A stretch of 64,000 nt of DNA, from the NCBI GenBank assembly GCA_918026815.1, contig CAKJVC010000049.1:620001-684000 (forward strand), written 5' to 3'. This DNA is from Chalara sp. BL73. Taxonomy: Eukaryota > Ascomycota > Leotiomycetes > Helotiales. The notes under the pieces were generated by a model, which saw only the letters and a list, made by a program, of their open reading frames with translations, did not search any database and had not been told where the DNA came from. Positions 45,213 through 54,906 of the stretch are shown piece by piece (position 1 is the first letter of the stretch; every line of letters starts with the position of its first letter). The position numbers and the translations under genes are program-made.

Positions 45213-48098
45213 ATGGCTAACTACCTCTCATGCTACTCTAATTTTGGAGGTTTCAGCTTCGCTTTCTTGATATTGCTATTTCCTATCTTATTTGATATAG
45301 GCAACGGAGAGTCATCAGCACCACCTCCAGATTTGCTACCATATCAATCAACATCTTTCCCACACGATGCTCTCGATATGCCACCTTCAAAAGACTTGTC
45401 TGCAGGAGGCACGTCCATCAATACGAGTGCGGCGATCAGTGGGATGGAGCCACCAACATCTTGCTTACCATTGACCTTCGCAAACTCCTTGTCAGCACCA
45501 GGCGCTCCATCGTCTACTGAAGGAATAGTTTTTATTTCGGCATATACAACTCGAATTCCAATTTCAACCTCAAGAACCTTCATTATCCATACTATATCGC
45601 CAAGTACGAGCGTTTCAAGGCACAATGATATTACGACAGATCTGACTGCAGCCACAGCTACATCATCGCCGATGATTCTCCTACCAGATAGCTCAGGACC
45701 TATCTCGATCTTGTCATCAACGCTGTCGTTTTCGAATATAGCAACAACAGGTGAAGGCCAGACAGGTCTAAATAAGGCTTCAATGACTAGATCATATAGT
45801 TCGGGGACGGCTGCACCCCTAGTTGTCACCTCGCCTCTCGTTGCCTCTCTTCCAACCCCTGAAACGACTGCCTTTGTGCCAAGATCAACAAACTCTGATG
45901 TCCTCACCACCAAATCTACTCTTTCTGGAGGAACATCGATTACAACTTTTGACTCTTTTCCAGCCCTTGAAGCGTCTATCTTCGAGCCAATTACGACAAG
46001 TTTTGACGGGCTCGTCACTGTTCTTTCGAGTTCAATTAGCACTCCTTTGGACACAATGTCCAATGGGTCTTCATCCATAGAAACTCAGGTAGCATCCTCC
46101 AACATAGACGCGACTGACGCAGGAAAAGAGCAATCAGCCCAGAATGCTACGAGCTCAGTTGTTCCAGTGATATCCACTATTACCGCAATCCCAATTTCCA
46201 GTCTATTGTCCAGCAACTCGTTCAAAACAGGCAATGTAGTAAGCTCAACGGCGGTATTTATATTGGGTGTGGAAGGCGTTGTTCCAAAACAACTGAACGG
46301 CCATGAAGATTCTCCTGGTGGCGAGACATTGGGTCAGCTATTGCTCACCACAGTTCTTTGGGGGCTCACATCAAACATTGTTGCAGCAAACCCTACACTA
46401 GAGGTTCCTCTAGAGATCGCAGGAGACATTGTTTTCATTAGCACAACAGTCGTACAGCTCCATAGCAGCGAATCTCTCTGGAATAGTGTTGCGTTCACTC
46501 AGGTATTGAAAGCCGGTAAACAGGTCACAACAGCACCGCCAATTACCAGTTATGTACCTGCCATAACCACTCTGGATGGCCCAAGCTCCGTTACATGCAA
46601 TGAAGATAATTGCCTCCGTGCTTTCATTCGCGAAGGAAATGCGGAGGCCACGAATTTCTGCGACAGCTTCACAAGTACAGTATTCACAGGCTTAGCTGCC
46701 ATGCCAACTTATGCCTCCATGTGCACGTCCAATTCTATAGCCGAGGTCAGCTCTGCTTGCACTTGCTTCACGCTCATACCTTCCGTAGTCTCAACAAATG
46801 CAAACATAGATTCAGTCGCTTCAACCGCAGATACCTCTCTAACAGCAACAAAAACTGATGGAGATGCGCTCCCAGGCCAAGCGACTCCACCTACAAGCAC
46901 AAGCACCGGACCGTTTCCCCATATCTACCCTCCCAGCACCAGCGGGAACTGCGGCCTGGGAATCTCCTGCATAGGCAGTAAATTCGGCCCCTGCTGCTCC
47001 TTCCTTGGACACTGCGGTGCCGGACCCGCGTTCTGTAGTAAAGGGTGCCAGTTCTTATTCGGTCTCTGTGATGTATCAGACAACCCAGCTTCTCCTTCCA
47101 CCTTGACCACCCTTCCGTCCTCAGGACCGACCATCCTAGTTCCAAATCCATACCCAAAAGGGAATAACACACATGATGGGCTCGGAAATTTTGGCACCGG
47201 ACACATCGCTGCGATGACTATCGCAGGAATTGTTGGCTTTCTTGTCCTTGTAGGCTTGTTCAAACGAAGAAGGGTCATCAGTATGATGAGAAATTGGAAG
47301 GATTCTAAGTCAGAAATATCAAGCAGCCCTCCTAATCCCATTACACCAACAGCAGAAATAGAATACGTCACCGAGGTACCACCTCCCATACCAGTCAGAA
47401 ATCCAGATCGGCTCTTCACACCAGATGCCTCGATTCGCGACTTCATTGATAACAGCAGCAAGCAAGGAAGTAGTTTGGGATATCCACCTGCGAAGACGTA
47501 CTCCCCAATCCTACCATCATACAAATCGGACCCATCAATCAAAAATAGCTCATTAGACACCTCCAGGATTTCGGTGGACTTCAAGGAAGCTCAGGCTCCA
47601 CGAATCTTGGCTCGAAACTCCGCACCACAAAAGGAAGACCAGGAGACTGGTCATGGTGTCTACTTTCACAAGCATACACCTGAGCCCTTAAATGAATCAA
47701 CGAATGCCGCAGCATATAAGATCACAGAGGCAAAGAGGGTAGTTAAGCAGAGAATGAACGAGATTTATGCCGAGGCAACGAAGCCAGGTGATGACACAAG
47801 GAGCGCAGGTATTGCTAGAACATTCGCAGCGCCTGACCTCATGCCCGGTCATAGACATAATGAGATTCTCGAAGACGAGGCAGAAGAGGAGCTGGATTTG
47901 ATTGAAGGAGAGGAGAAGGTGATCGGGAGGGTGAACACGGGTAAGGGATCAATAGTGAGGCCACACTCTGACCCGAGCAGGCTCAGTGGCTACCAGAAGC
48001 ATTTAAATGGGTATAGGGGATGGTGGGAGAGAACAAAAGATGATGGAGATAAGAGTGATGGAGTCCAGAGCTTAAAAGGCGAGGTTGGACATTATTAA
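45213..48098 (+). CDS. Large Ser/Thr-rich type I membrane protein with hevein-like chitin-binding domain
   Basis: Single-exon ORF of 961 residues. The signal peptide is at about 1-30 (FAFLILLFPILFDIGNG). A Ser/Thr-rich ectodomain of about 400 residues, suited to O-mannosylation, follows. A Cys module at about 462-525 (CNEDNCLRAFI, NFCDSF, SACTCF) is of a kind repeated in fungal wall proteins. At about 580-620 is a hevein-like chitin-binding type 1 domain with eight Cys (CGLGISC, GPCCSFLGHCG, FCSKGCQ, GLCD). One TM helix (664-683, IAAMTIAGIVGFLVLVGLF) with a KRRR stop follows, then a cytosolic tail of about 275 residues with Pro-rich patches and an EEELDLIEGEEK stretch. The architecture resembles a cell-wall sensor (WSC/MID-like): lectin head, stiff glycosylated stalk, signalling tail. 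The sensor role is inference. Confidence 0.85.
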   Translation: MANYLSCYSNFGGFSFAFLILLFPILFDIGNGESSAPPPDLLPYQSTSFPHDALDMPPSKDLSAGGTSINTSAAISGMEPPTSCLPLTFANSLSAPGAPSSTEGIVFISAYTTRIPISTSRTFIIHTISPSTSVSRHNDITTDLTAATATSSPMILLPDSSGPISILSSTLSFSNIATTGEGQTGLNKASMTRSYSSGTAAPLVVTSPLVASLPTPETTAFVPRSTNSDVLTTKSTLSGGTSITTFDSFPALEASIFEPITTSFDGLVTVLSSSISTPLDTMSNGSSSIETQVASSNIDATDAGKEQSAQNATSSVVPVISTITAIPISSLLSSNSFKTGNVVSSTAVFILGVEGVVPKQLNGHEDSPGGETLGQLLLTTVLWGLTSNIVAANPTLEVPLEIAGDIVFISTTVVQLHSSESLWNSVAFTQVLKAGKQVTTAPPITSYVPAITTLDGPSSVTCNEDNCLRAFIREGNAEATNFCDSFTSTVFTGLAAMPTYASMCTSNSIAEVSSACTCFTLIPSVVSTNANIDSVASTADTSLTATKTDGDALPGQATPPTSTSTGPFPHIYPPSTSGNCGLGISCIGSKFGPCCSFLGHCGAGPAFCSKGCQFLFGLCDVSDNPASPSTLTTLPSSGPTILVPNPYPKGNNTHDGLGNFGTGHIAAMTIAGIVGFLVLVGLFKRRRVISMMRNWKDSKSEISSSPPNPITPTAEIEYVTEVPPPIPVRNPDRLFTPDASIRDFIDNSSKQGSSLGYPPAKTYSPILPSYKSDPSIKNSSLDTSRISVDFKEAQAPRILARNSAPQKEDQETGHGVYFHKHTPEPLNESTNAAAYKITEAKRVVKQRMNEIYAEATKPGDDTRSAGIARTFAAPDLMPGHRHNEILEDEAEEELDLIEGEEKVIGRVNTGKGSIVRPHSDPSRLSGYQKHLNGYRGWWERTKDDGDKSDGVQSLKGEVGHY

Positions 48099-48454
48099 TG
48101 CATGCGGACGTTGACTTAAGCATCTTTAGTGTGGAAGCATTAGGGACCAGGAGTATTCCTTTTTCGCATGTAGTGCCATCGTTATAGCGGTCCTTTGATT
48201 CCGTCCCGAAGGATCATAAACAGGTCACAGTCATAATTATATTCAGAGTCTCATTTCGATGTCTTCTAAAGCTTGTACCACACTGTTTGGCCACAAGGAT
48301 GAGTGTGGAGAATTCAGAGGGAGACTTTGCTTTAACCGTTTCGCTAGCATTTATGGGGATGACATTTTTGCCAACCAGAGATTTCGAAGGAAAAGGGGCG
48401 ACTTATAGGTATATCTGATTCTCATTATATTATAGTTTTAGTTTTAGGCGTCCA
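48099..48454. other. Convergent intergenic region
   Basis: A 356 bp stretch between two stop codons; nothing recognised. Confidence 0.4.
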
Positions 48455-49450
48455 TCACATGTACAAATTTACTATTCCGACAAGGATAGATAATCCAGCA
48501 ACCAAATAGCCCTGCGGCTTCTTAATCAACGCCCCTTCGCTCCCCTTATCGCCATTAGCATTCGAAAGCGCACTCGGATCAGTCGATGCACTGGTAGCCG
48601 TAGGCTGCGGAGCATCCGTGCCCAGCGATGTCCCACTCGTCTTCACAGCACCCGACGCCGTCGTCCAAGCCATGATACTACGAACCGACCCAGCCAATGC
48701 CGCATCCAAAGTGACAGCACAAGGCTCCGCGCTCTCCGTCACGCTCGCCGTCACCGCACAAACGTAATCGCTCGGCCGTGTCACCCACGAGCGGCTCCAC
48801 GTCGTAGTCCTCTCCACGCTAACCGCGGCCGCAAACACGCCGCCACACGTCTCCGTGGGCAGGGCCGGAAATGTCGCCGCCGCATCCTCCGGATCCAAGA
48901 GCGTCACGGGAAACGACCCGTTCCTCACCTGCCGCGAGCTCCACCATTGCGAGGCCCCCAGCGTCGTGGCAGGCTCCTGCGGGTAAAAAGCGCACCAGGG
49001 CCCGATCTCGAACATCCACGTGAAATCATAAACGCCTGGCCCCGGAAGCTTAGCAGCAGCGGTGCTGTTTTCCGTGAACGGCCAATACTCGTGCGAGAGG
49101 CCGATGTAAGGCGAGGATTGGAGAGCGATGGGACGCAAGCCCCTTGCTGTCTCGCCTTCCGTGAGGATGTCGTGGTTGGTATCGACCCCGCCGGTTTGCC
49201 ACGTGGTGTTGAGGGCGGCGGATAGGGCGGAGGAGGCTACGAGTTGCCAGGTGAACGACCAGGTGTTGTTCCAGGTGAACGAGGGGTTTTGGAGGGCGAT
49301 GAGGACGGCCATTCCGCGGTCATTCAGATGGAAGGACGAGCCGGGGTGAGGGAATAGGAGGTCTAGCTCGCTGGTGTTGGCTGAGATGGCCTGAACGGTG
49401 GTCGCGGCCGAGAAGATGACGATGGCAAGCCATGACGGAACGTTGATCAT
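48455..49450 (-). CDS. Secreted, probably GPI-anchored DUF7136-type protein
   Basis: Intronless, 331 residues. The signal peptide MINVPSWLAIVIFSAATTVQ is followed by SELDLLFPHPGSSFHLNDRG and VLIALQNPSF, the opening of the fungal DUF7136 family. There are several N-glycosylation sites (NNTW, NTTW, NSTA, NGSF) and paired Cys (GPWCAFYP, ETCGGVF, DYVCAVT, EPCAVT). A Ser/Thr-rich stalk leads to a hydrophobic C-terminus (GYLVAGLSILVGIVNLYM), the signal for a GPI anchor. The protein is probably displayed at the cell surface; the function of the family is unknown. The gene is clearly more GC-rich at third positions than its neighbours. Confidence 0.8.
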   Translation of the reverse strand: MINVPSWLAIVIFSAATTVQAISANTSELDLLFPHPGSSFHLNDRGMAVLIALQNPSFTWNNTWSFTWQLVASSALSAALNTTWQTGGVDTNHDILTEGETARGLRPIALQSSPYIGLSHEYWPFTENSTAAAKLPGPGVYDFTWMFEIGPWCAFYPQEPATTLGASQWWSSRQVRNGSFPVTLLDPEDAAATFPALPTETCGGVFAAAVSVERTTTWSRSWVTRPSDYVCAVTASVTESAEPCAVTLDAALAGSVRSIMAWTTASGAVKTSGTSLGTDAPQPTATSASTDPSALSNANGDKGSEGALIKKPQGYLVAGLSILVGIVNLYM

Positions 49451-50264
49451 GGTTGCACAACGCCCTGTAGTCTTGCCTCTCTAAACTCGCGATGAATATA
49501 AATCGTCCGTTAGGCCTCGCGCAGTCACGGGCGCAGTCACGGGTTGTCGGTATTTAATACGAGACCAAGCCGCCAAGAAAACCGAATCATCTCGGTAATT
49601 CCATCGTATGCTGTGCCGCAAAAGCGTCCGTTATAGGTCAAATGTTCATGATCATAGGATACACCGGGATTTTTTCCTAGTGTCCCAAGGATTTTAATAA
49701 CAAGCACAGGGAGATGTGACTCAATAAGTATTTAATCCAAGGCTTGCCTTAAACTAACCTCCTCGCTTACCTCAGGGGTAGTATATCACGTGGGGGTCGA
49801 CCTCCTGTCCCAATTAGTCACAACCAATCATGAAGGAAAACCTCGTCTAGGAGGGCGAATTCCATTCCTCTTTCCAGTGGCTTGAGGCATGAGCCTTTGG
49901 TTTTAATTTGTTCCCCAATACAAGTTCAAGAATCACAGCCTCCAATTAACGATTACAGGGGCCTTCATACAAGATCGGACACTCCCTCGGAGTTTCTGGA
50001 CTAAACGAGCGCTGATACAGCTTTCAATGCTCATACTTTGGGGCGCTTCATTCTACCCGTTGACTTTGATTTGATTTGCTATAGAACTGGCACGACGAGG
50101 CCCGAGGTCCAGGGAGATTATGTTATCAAGGAGTCTTGATTTCGTGCATGACACTATTCTAGTGTAAACAGATGGGAAATTCTTCATATCATTGCAACAT
50201 GTATATCTGTAACAGGTATGTAGGTTCTGGCGAAAGGCGTTTCGCTGAAGACATTCGTGATAGT
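49451..50264. other. Intergenic, no gene seen
   Basis: An 814 bp stretch. A near-tandem 'cgcagtcacggg' duplication lies at about 49517-49542. No ORF of interest. Confidence 0.4.
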
Positions 50265-51880
50265 CTAATGTGCAATCCCGGCTCTATTTTTTCCAATACC
50301 TCTAATCCTCGCACCGAAAAACCACAAGATTATGATTTGAGGAATGCCAATAACTATAAAAATAAATGCGAGCAAGCTGTTTCCCCATCCATACCCTAGT
50401 TTATCGTACATCTGAGGCGCAAAAAGCGGAAAACAAAATCCCAGAAGCTGAGACAGCAAGCGAACAGCAGCGTTCGCCGATGCGGTATGCGTAAACTCAT
50501 CCAGCATATACGCTGACATGCCCTGGTTAAGCATAAAACTAGCAAGAGCGAAGAACGCCACGGACAGGTCGACCACAAACCAATGTACGTGGTTCTCTAC
50601 TGTCCAGCCATACCAGAAGAGAGTTGCGGGAAGCAATGCAGCGCAGGGGGCCATATACGGAACGCGGAATTCTGGAACCGCTTCTTTATCCGGATACTGT
50701 GCTTTCTGTCGTCTCCAGAGGAAGTCCATCAGATGACCGCCGCCTTGCGCAGCGACTGTTGCCCCAAGTGCGATTGCGATATAGTTCAAACTGCTGATAC
50801 TTTTAGACTCATGGTATTTCTCGATCCATAAGGTGGCAAATGTTGACAGTAGCAAGAAGTAAGTGCCAAAATTGATTGCGATGTTAAACGAGATAAAAAG
50901 GATGACTGGCCGATATATCAGAAGCTCTATCGGCCGAAGAAGCCCTTTCCCGATTGTGATCAGAATAGCTTTATTAGTTGGTTTCGGCAACTCTTGGCCT
51001 GCTGCTCTATGGGCTTCTGCTGCTGCTTTCCTGCGTAGTAGTACAAAAGCGCAAGTCTCTCGAATGATAACGGTACCTGCGGCAACGACGCCAGCGTCAA
51101 ATATTGACAGGATCCAAAAAAGCCAGGACCACTCCACATGCTGTGCTACAAGCCCGCCAACGATCGGCCCCAGCGCCGGGCCAAGATATGGAATAAACGT
51201 AGCCAGTGCAAGGGATTTCCCACGGTCTTTGGCCCGGTACATATCTGCCAAGACAGGCTGTGTGAGCTATTGGTGGTTAGAATTTTGACTAACTTTCGAA
51301 TTTTAAGGGCCTCAAACTCACGGCAACACCAGCTGAAGCAAAAAACCCAGTCAGGAGTCTGCCCGCGATCATCACACCCTGAGATTTCCCGACAGGACAT
51401 AACGCGTTCCACAGAACATAGCCTAGATTAAAGATGATCCAAACAGGCTTACGCCCGTATAACTCAGACATGGGTCCAATGATGAATGGCCCAAAGGCTA
51501 AGCCAAGAACATAGACAGAAAATGACATTTGGGTTAAGCTGGCAGACATGCTCAGGTCATCTGATATCTGATCTAGTACAGCGGCCATCATGCTTGCGGA
51601 CATGAGCGTGATAAGTTGGCCTATGGAGAATATTATTGCAATCGATATCTTGTGGTAGGATGGCCAGTTGTAGGGATCTCTCGGGTCATCCGTGCCCTCC
51701 CATCCTGGCTGAAAAACAACATGTCAGAGACGAAGCACATTAGACCAAATCAAAGATATCCGATTGATGGCTACGCACGTTTGTCCGCTGTTCCGACCTC
51801 TCATTCGATGCGGGACCTGGCTCGATATTAAAACCAGCCTCCGAGTCTTTGGACGTCTTTTCCAAGTCGCTTGATGCCAT
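50265..51880 (-). CDS. MFS multidrug/polyamine-type transporter (DHA1)
   Basis: Three exons: 51880-51746, 51708-51322 and 51266-50265 (introns of 37 and 55 nt), giving 507 residues in closed phase. The cytosolic N-terminus is acidic and ends GWEGTDDPRDPYNWPSYHK, the usual lead-in to TM1 in the fungal DHA1 group. Motifs: GPMSELYGRKPVWII (motif A, loop 2-3), LTQPVLADMYRAKDRGKSLA, and FIPYLGPALGPIVGG (motif C of antiporters), then WSWLFWILSIF. About 12 membrane segments are present. Relatives include Flr1/Tpo-type exporters of drugs, mycotoxins and polyamines; the substrate is unknown. It lies 2.6 kb or more from the uracil cluster, and no link to it is visible. The first intron (37 nt) is unusually short but restores the frame and the NWP motif. 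Confidence 0.88.
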
Positions 51881-53088
51881 TGTGCTTGACGACCATGAAG
51901 GTAGAATGGATTTTTCGCCTTTGCCATCTTATTGAGATTCTTCCCAAATGCACCGAAAGGCGTATGGTGTCGAGCATCTGAACTCCGAAAGCCCGGGCTC
52001 TTTGCCATGCTAATGCCGAAGACATGGGTAGGATCTGATAAGATTTTCATTAACAGGGCTCCTTCTCCCGATCAGCGTAAGAAAAGTGGGGGTCAACATT
52101 TAATAGCACCCATGAGGGGTTCGGTTAGAGATGGTTTGGTTGATAAAAAGTGACTTTTAATACATCTTTTTCAGTACACGGACAGGGTTTTTGAGCGGTT
52201 TAGCTCTTACTTCTGATGATGCTTCTGGCTCGGTGGATCTATTTCAAATTTGCACGGCTAGCCTACCCTGGGAATTTGCGCTGCCACCGTTACATGTAAA
52301 CACGACACTGGACCATGACTTACATCTCTTTCCACCCTAAATTCTATAAAGCTCAAGGGAACAATAATGAAATGCGGATCGGGAGCACCGTCACTGTTGT
52401 CCTAGGTTGGGCTCAGTCGACCGATATGGTTCCCAGATTCTCGGGAATCGAAATTTAGCTGTTGGTCTCCGGGAAGCACATGTTGAATGCCTTTTATATA
52501 TAACCCGCCATCCAACAATCTACCTGTTCTTCAGCCGAAATTCTCGTGAATAGATCCTTCAAGTCCGTTCTACACACGATTTGTTAGTGACGTGTCTGAC
52601 AGATCGTTTTGAATGTTCGGGTATTGGAATCGTTAAGTTGTCGTAAAAATGGAATTTTCCCTAGGTAAACAAAGCAAACTGGCCAAGTATTTTCTTTATT
52701 GAATATATGAGTTGTAGTGTCCATCCGCCTCCAGTCTTCTATCTTTCAACGGTCAGTTAAAAGGGCGGACGATTCCCGAGAAATTACGTCAAACCTTCAA
52801 AATCGCCCCAAAAAGTATTTGGGAAGTCTTTGGGCCTATGGGTTTTGCAGTTCATGTATAGATACGAGAATAGGGTATCTTAGTCATTGATGGGAACAAG
52901 CACCAAGACATGAGTAGTAGATGATTAAAGAAAACCATAGTCTTTGTTTACTGATGGAGTGAGTTGTCTAGTCTTTGCCATTGTTCCTCAGCAAACTCAA
53001 GTAAACCTAGACATAAGATTAAATGACAAGGCGCACTAGAGCGGATCAAGACTTGACAACGTATTAATGCTTAGAAACTAAAGAATTA
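51881..53088. other. Intergenic 1.2 kb, no gene seen
   Basis: MFS promoter and PAP2 gene 3' flank. No protein-like ORF. Confidence 0.45.
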
Positions 53089-54478
53089 TCAAACTGGTTT
53101 CTCTGTCCTGATCAAGTGAAAGAAGATTTCCTCCAAGGGCCGAAAGAACAGCAGAAGTCGATTCGCAAACCATGCTATCACAACAACACCAGTCCCTGCA
53201 AAGCATCCCAAGATCCAATCACTTCCATTAAAGATGACAGAGAGAAGTACCACCTATAAGAAGTGCTCTTGATTAAAGTGTGGTCATAGGTGGAGTGCAG
53301 ATGTTCTGCGTCAAGTTTTGGCAGTATTTGCACCTACCAATGAGTAAAGCACTCCCAAATATCTCGTGTACCAATGTGTCTCTGAGTTGAAAACTGAGGT
53401 ACCAACTAGTAAGCTACTCCCAAAATGCAAGGATGGGATGGCGGTAACTCTAAGCTCTGTACTGTTGCCGCTCAACCCAGGGAGGTCTGGAAGATCATCT
53501 ATGGGATCTGCAATTGGATCTTTGACTGTGAATTTAGGAGGCTGCTTGGCAGAGACTTCTGTGGGAATAGTGAGAGAATCTTTGGTTGGGATGTTGGGCT
53601 GCTTGGTTGGACTTCCAGCCGGGTAGTCAGGTAACGAATTCAAGGTCCCGAGAGGGTCAAGAAATCCATATGCAGGTGGCATATATCGAGGTGGAGTGCA
53701 GTGATATGAAGCGGATATTATGGAGCCGAAAATAACTGAGAGTACCAATGTGCGACGAATGCGGCAATACTTTGAACGACGAAAGTTCCTGCCTGAGTCA
53801 GAATTGTCGCTCGTCGAAGTGCTCACAAAAGAAAGACTTACGTGTATCCATAAGCCAAGAAAGCTACAATCCCAACTGTATGTAACAGGTACGTGTAGCA
53901 GAGTACGATTGTGACCCACGGCAGCCCAACATCGTGTACCGTAGTTTGTATTAGGAGCTCATAAGCGATGGGTATTTTTTCCTCAAATTGCCATATACTG
54001 TCAAATCTCAATTTCTTTCAAGGTATAGGTTTCTGTACAGAAGTTTCAACCTACCTTAACGCATGTTGTTCCGCTGCCTGCTCTATCTCAATTTTCCGGG
54101 CAAGGCTACCATTGATATATGCCGATGCCAGAGTTCGCAATGCTTGGTATGGCCAGTATATCATATTCCAGTATATTACCTCAGTAATAAACGGGAATTT
54201 TTGTAGGAGTCGTGAAGTCCAATTATTGCGACATTCGGTGTTGTCTGGGTGTGGGAGGCAATGGTCAATTCTATCAGGCCAACCCGGAGAGTATGAAACA
54301 CCAGGCACAAGAGGCGTATACTCTCCTGAAATTTCTCTGGAACCAATTCGATGGCGGCTTGTGACTGTTGTAATAATGGCAATAGAAGGAATAGCTATCA
54401 AGTAGTGGGAATGTCAGTCAATACATGTCAACTGGTAGGCAACTTGCCTATGAGCTCGATGAAGCCGGCGTTTTCCAT
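53089..54478 (-). CDS. PAP2_3-type integral membrane protein (Aur1-like) with altered active-site motif 3
   Basis: Five exons: 54478-54448, 54394-54055, 54006-53842, 53788-53338 and 53253-53089, giving 383 residues; all phases close. Family landmarks: FITEVIYWNMIYWPYQALRT, FDSIWQFEEKIPIAYELLIQ, RIRRTLVLSVIFGS, CTPPRYMPPAYGFLDPLG and motif 2 in AIPSLHFGSSLLVG. Five to six membrane helices. Relatives are PAP2-superfamily phosphatases and inositol-phosphorylceramide synthase-like enzymes of the ER/Golgi. Motif 3, normally NH-x3-D (as in NHWFLDA), reads VIFNGSDWILGCFAG here, so the catalytic His and the following Asp are not in place. A Pro/Lys-rich insert of about 50 residues (PTKQPNIPTKDSLTIPTEVS) precedes motif 2. 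The first intron has a GC donor (ATAG|gcaagt), and an upstream coding exon cannot be excluded. Confidence 0.82.
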
Positions 54479-54906
54479 CTCAGTGTTGCCATATCTGAAG
54501 TTACACAGTAAAGAAGAAAACGGCCATCAAGCTTAATTTTACCCAAATTCTAATTATATCAAACATTACAGAATTAAAAAAGTTGTGGAAATTGCCTCTT
54601 GTCGAGGACCTCGAGAGGAAGGAGCAGCAGCTATGTAAGCTAACTGACTTGTGCAGGGCCAAAATTATGTGATATGTTAACACAATTAGCATATCCAACA
54701 GGAGAGGGAGAGGGCCAAGAGGAGGAGTCACTTCGGATTCTATAACCAAATAAGCAGATATATAGTACCTTCGTCGTTGACCAGCCGTGCCAACCGTAGC
54801 CCCTTTTTAAGTGGCAGTCCCCACTTCGAATATCACGTGAGCGGAAGCCATTTCCTAACCTCACTTCGACGTCCACATCCGGAGCACGTCAGCATAACCT
54901 AGCAGA
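54479..54906. other. Divergent promoter between the PAP2-like gene and the aldehyde dehydrogenase
   Basis: A 428 bp stretch; a cacgtga box-like hexamer lies near 54834. No ORF of note. Confidence 0.4.

Noticed and set aside
45344..46078. 244-codon minus strand ORF within the hevein-domain gene
   Set aside because: Antisense of the Ser/Thr-rich stalk; such repeats open the opposite strand by composition.
50265..51880. MFS transporter as the uracil cluster's permease
   Set aside because: Its motifs are of the DHA1 drug/polyamine type, not an NCS1 or nucleobase transporter, and it is separated from the cluster by the PAP2-like gene.
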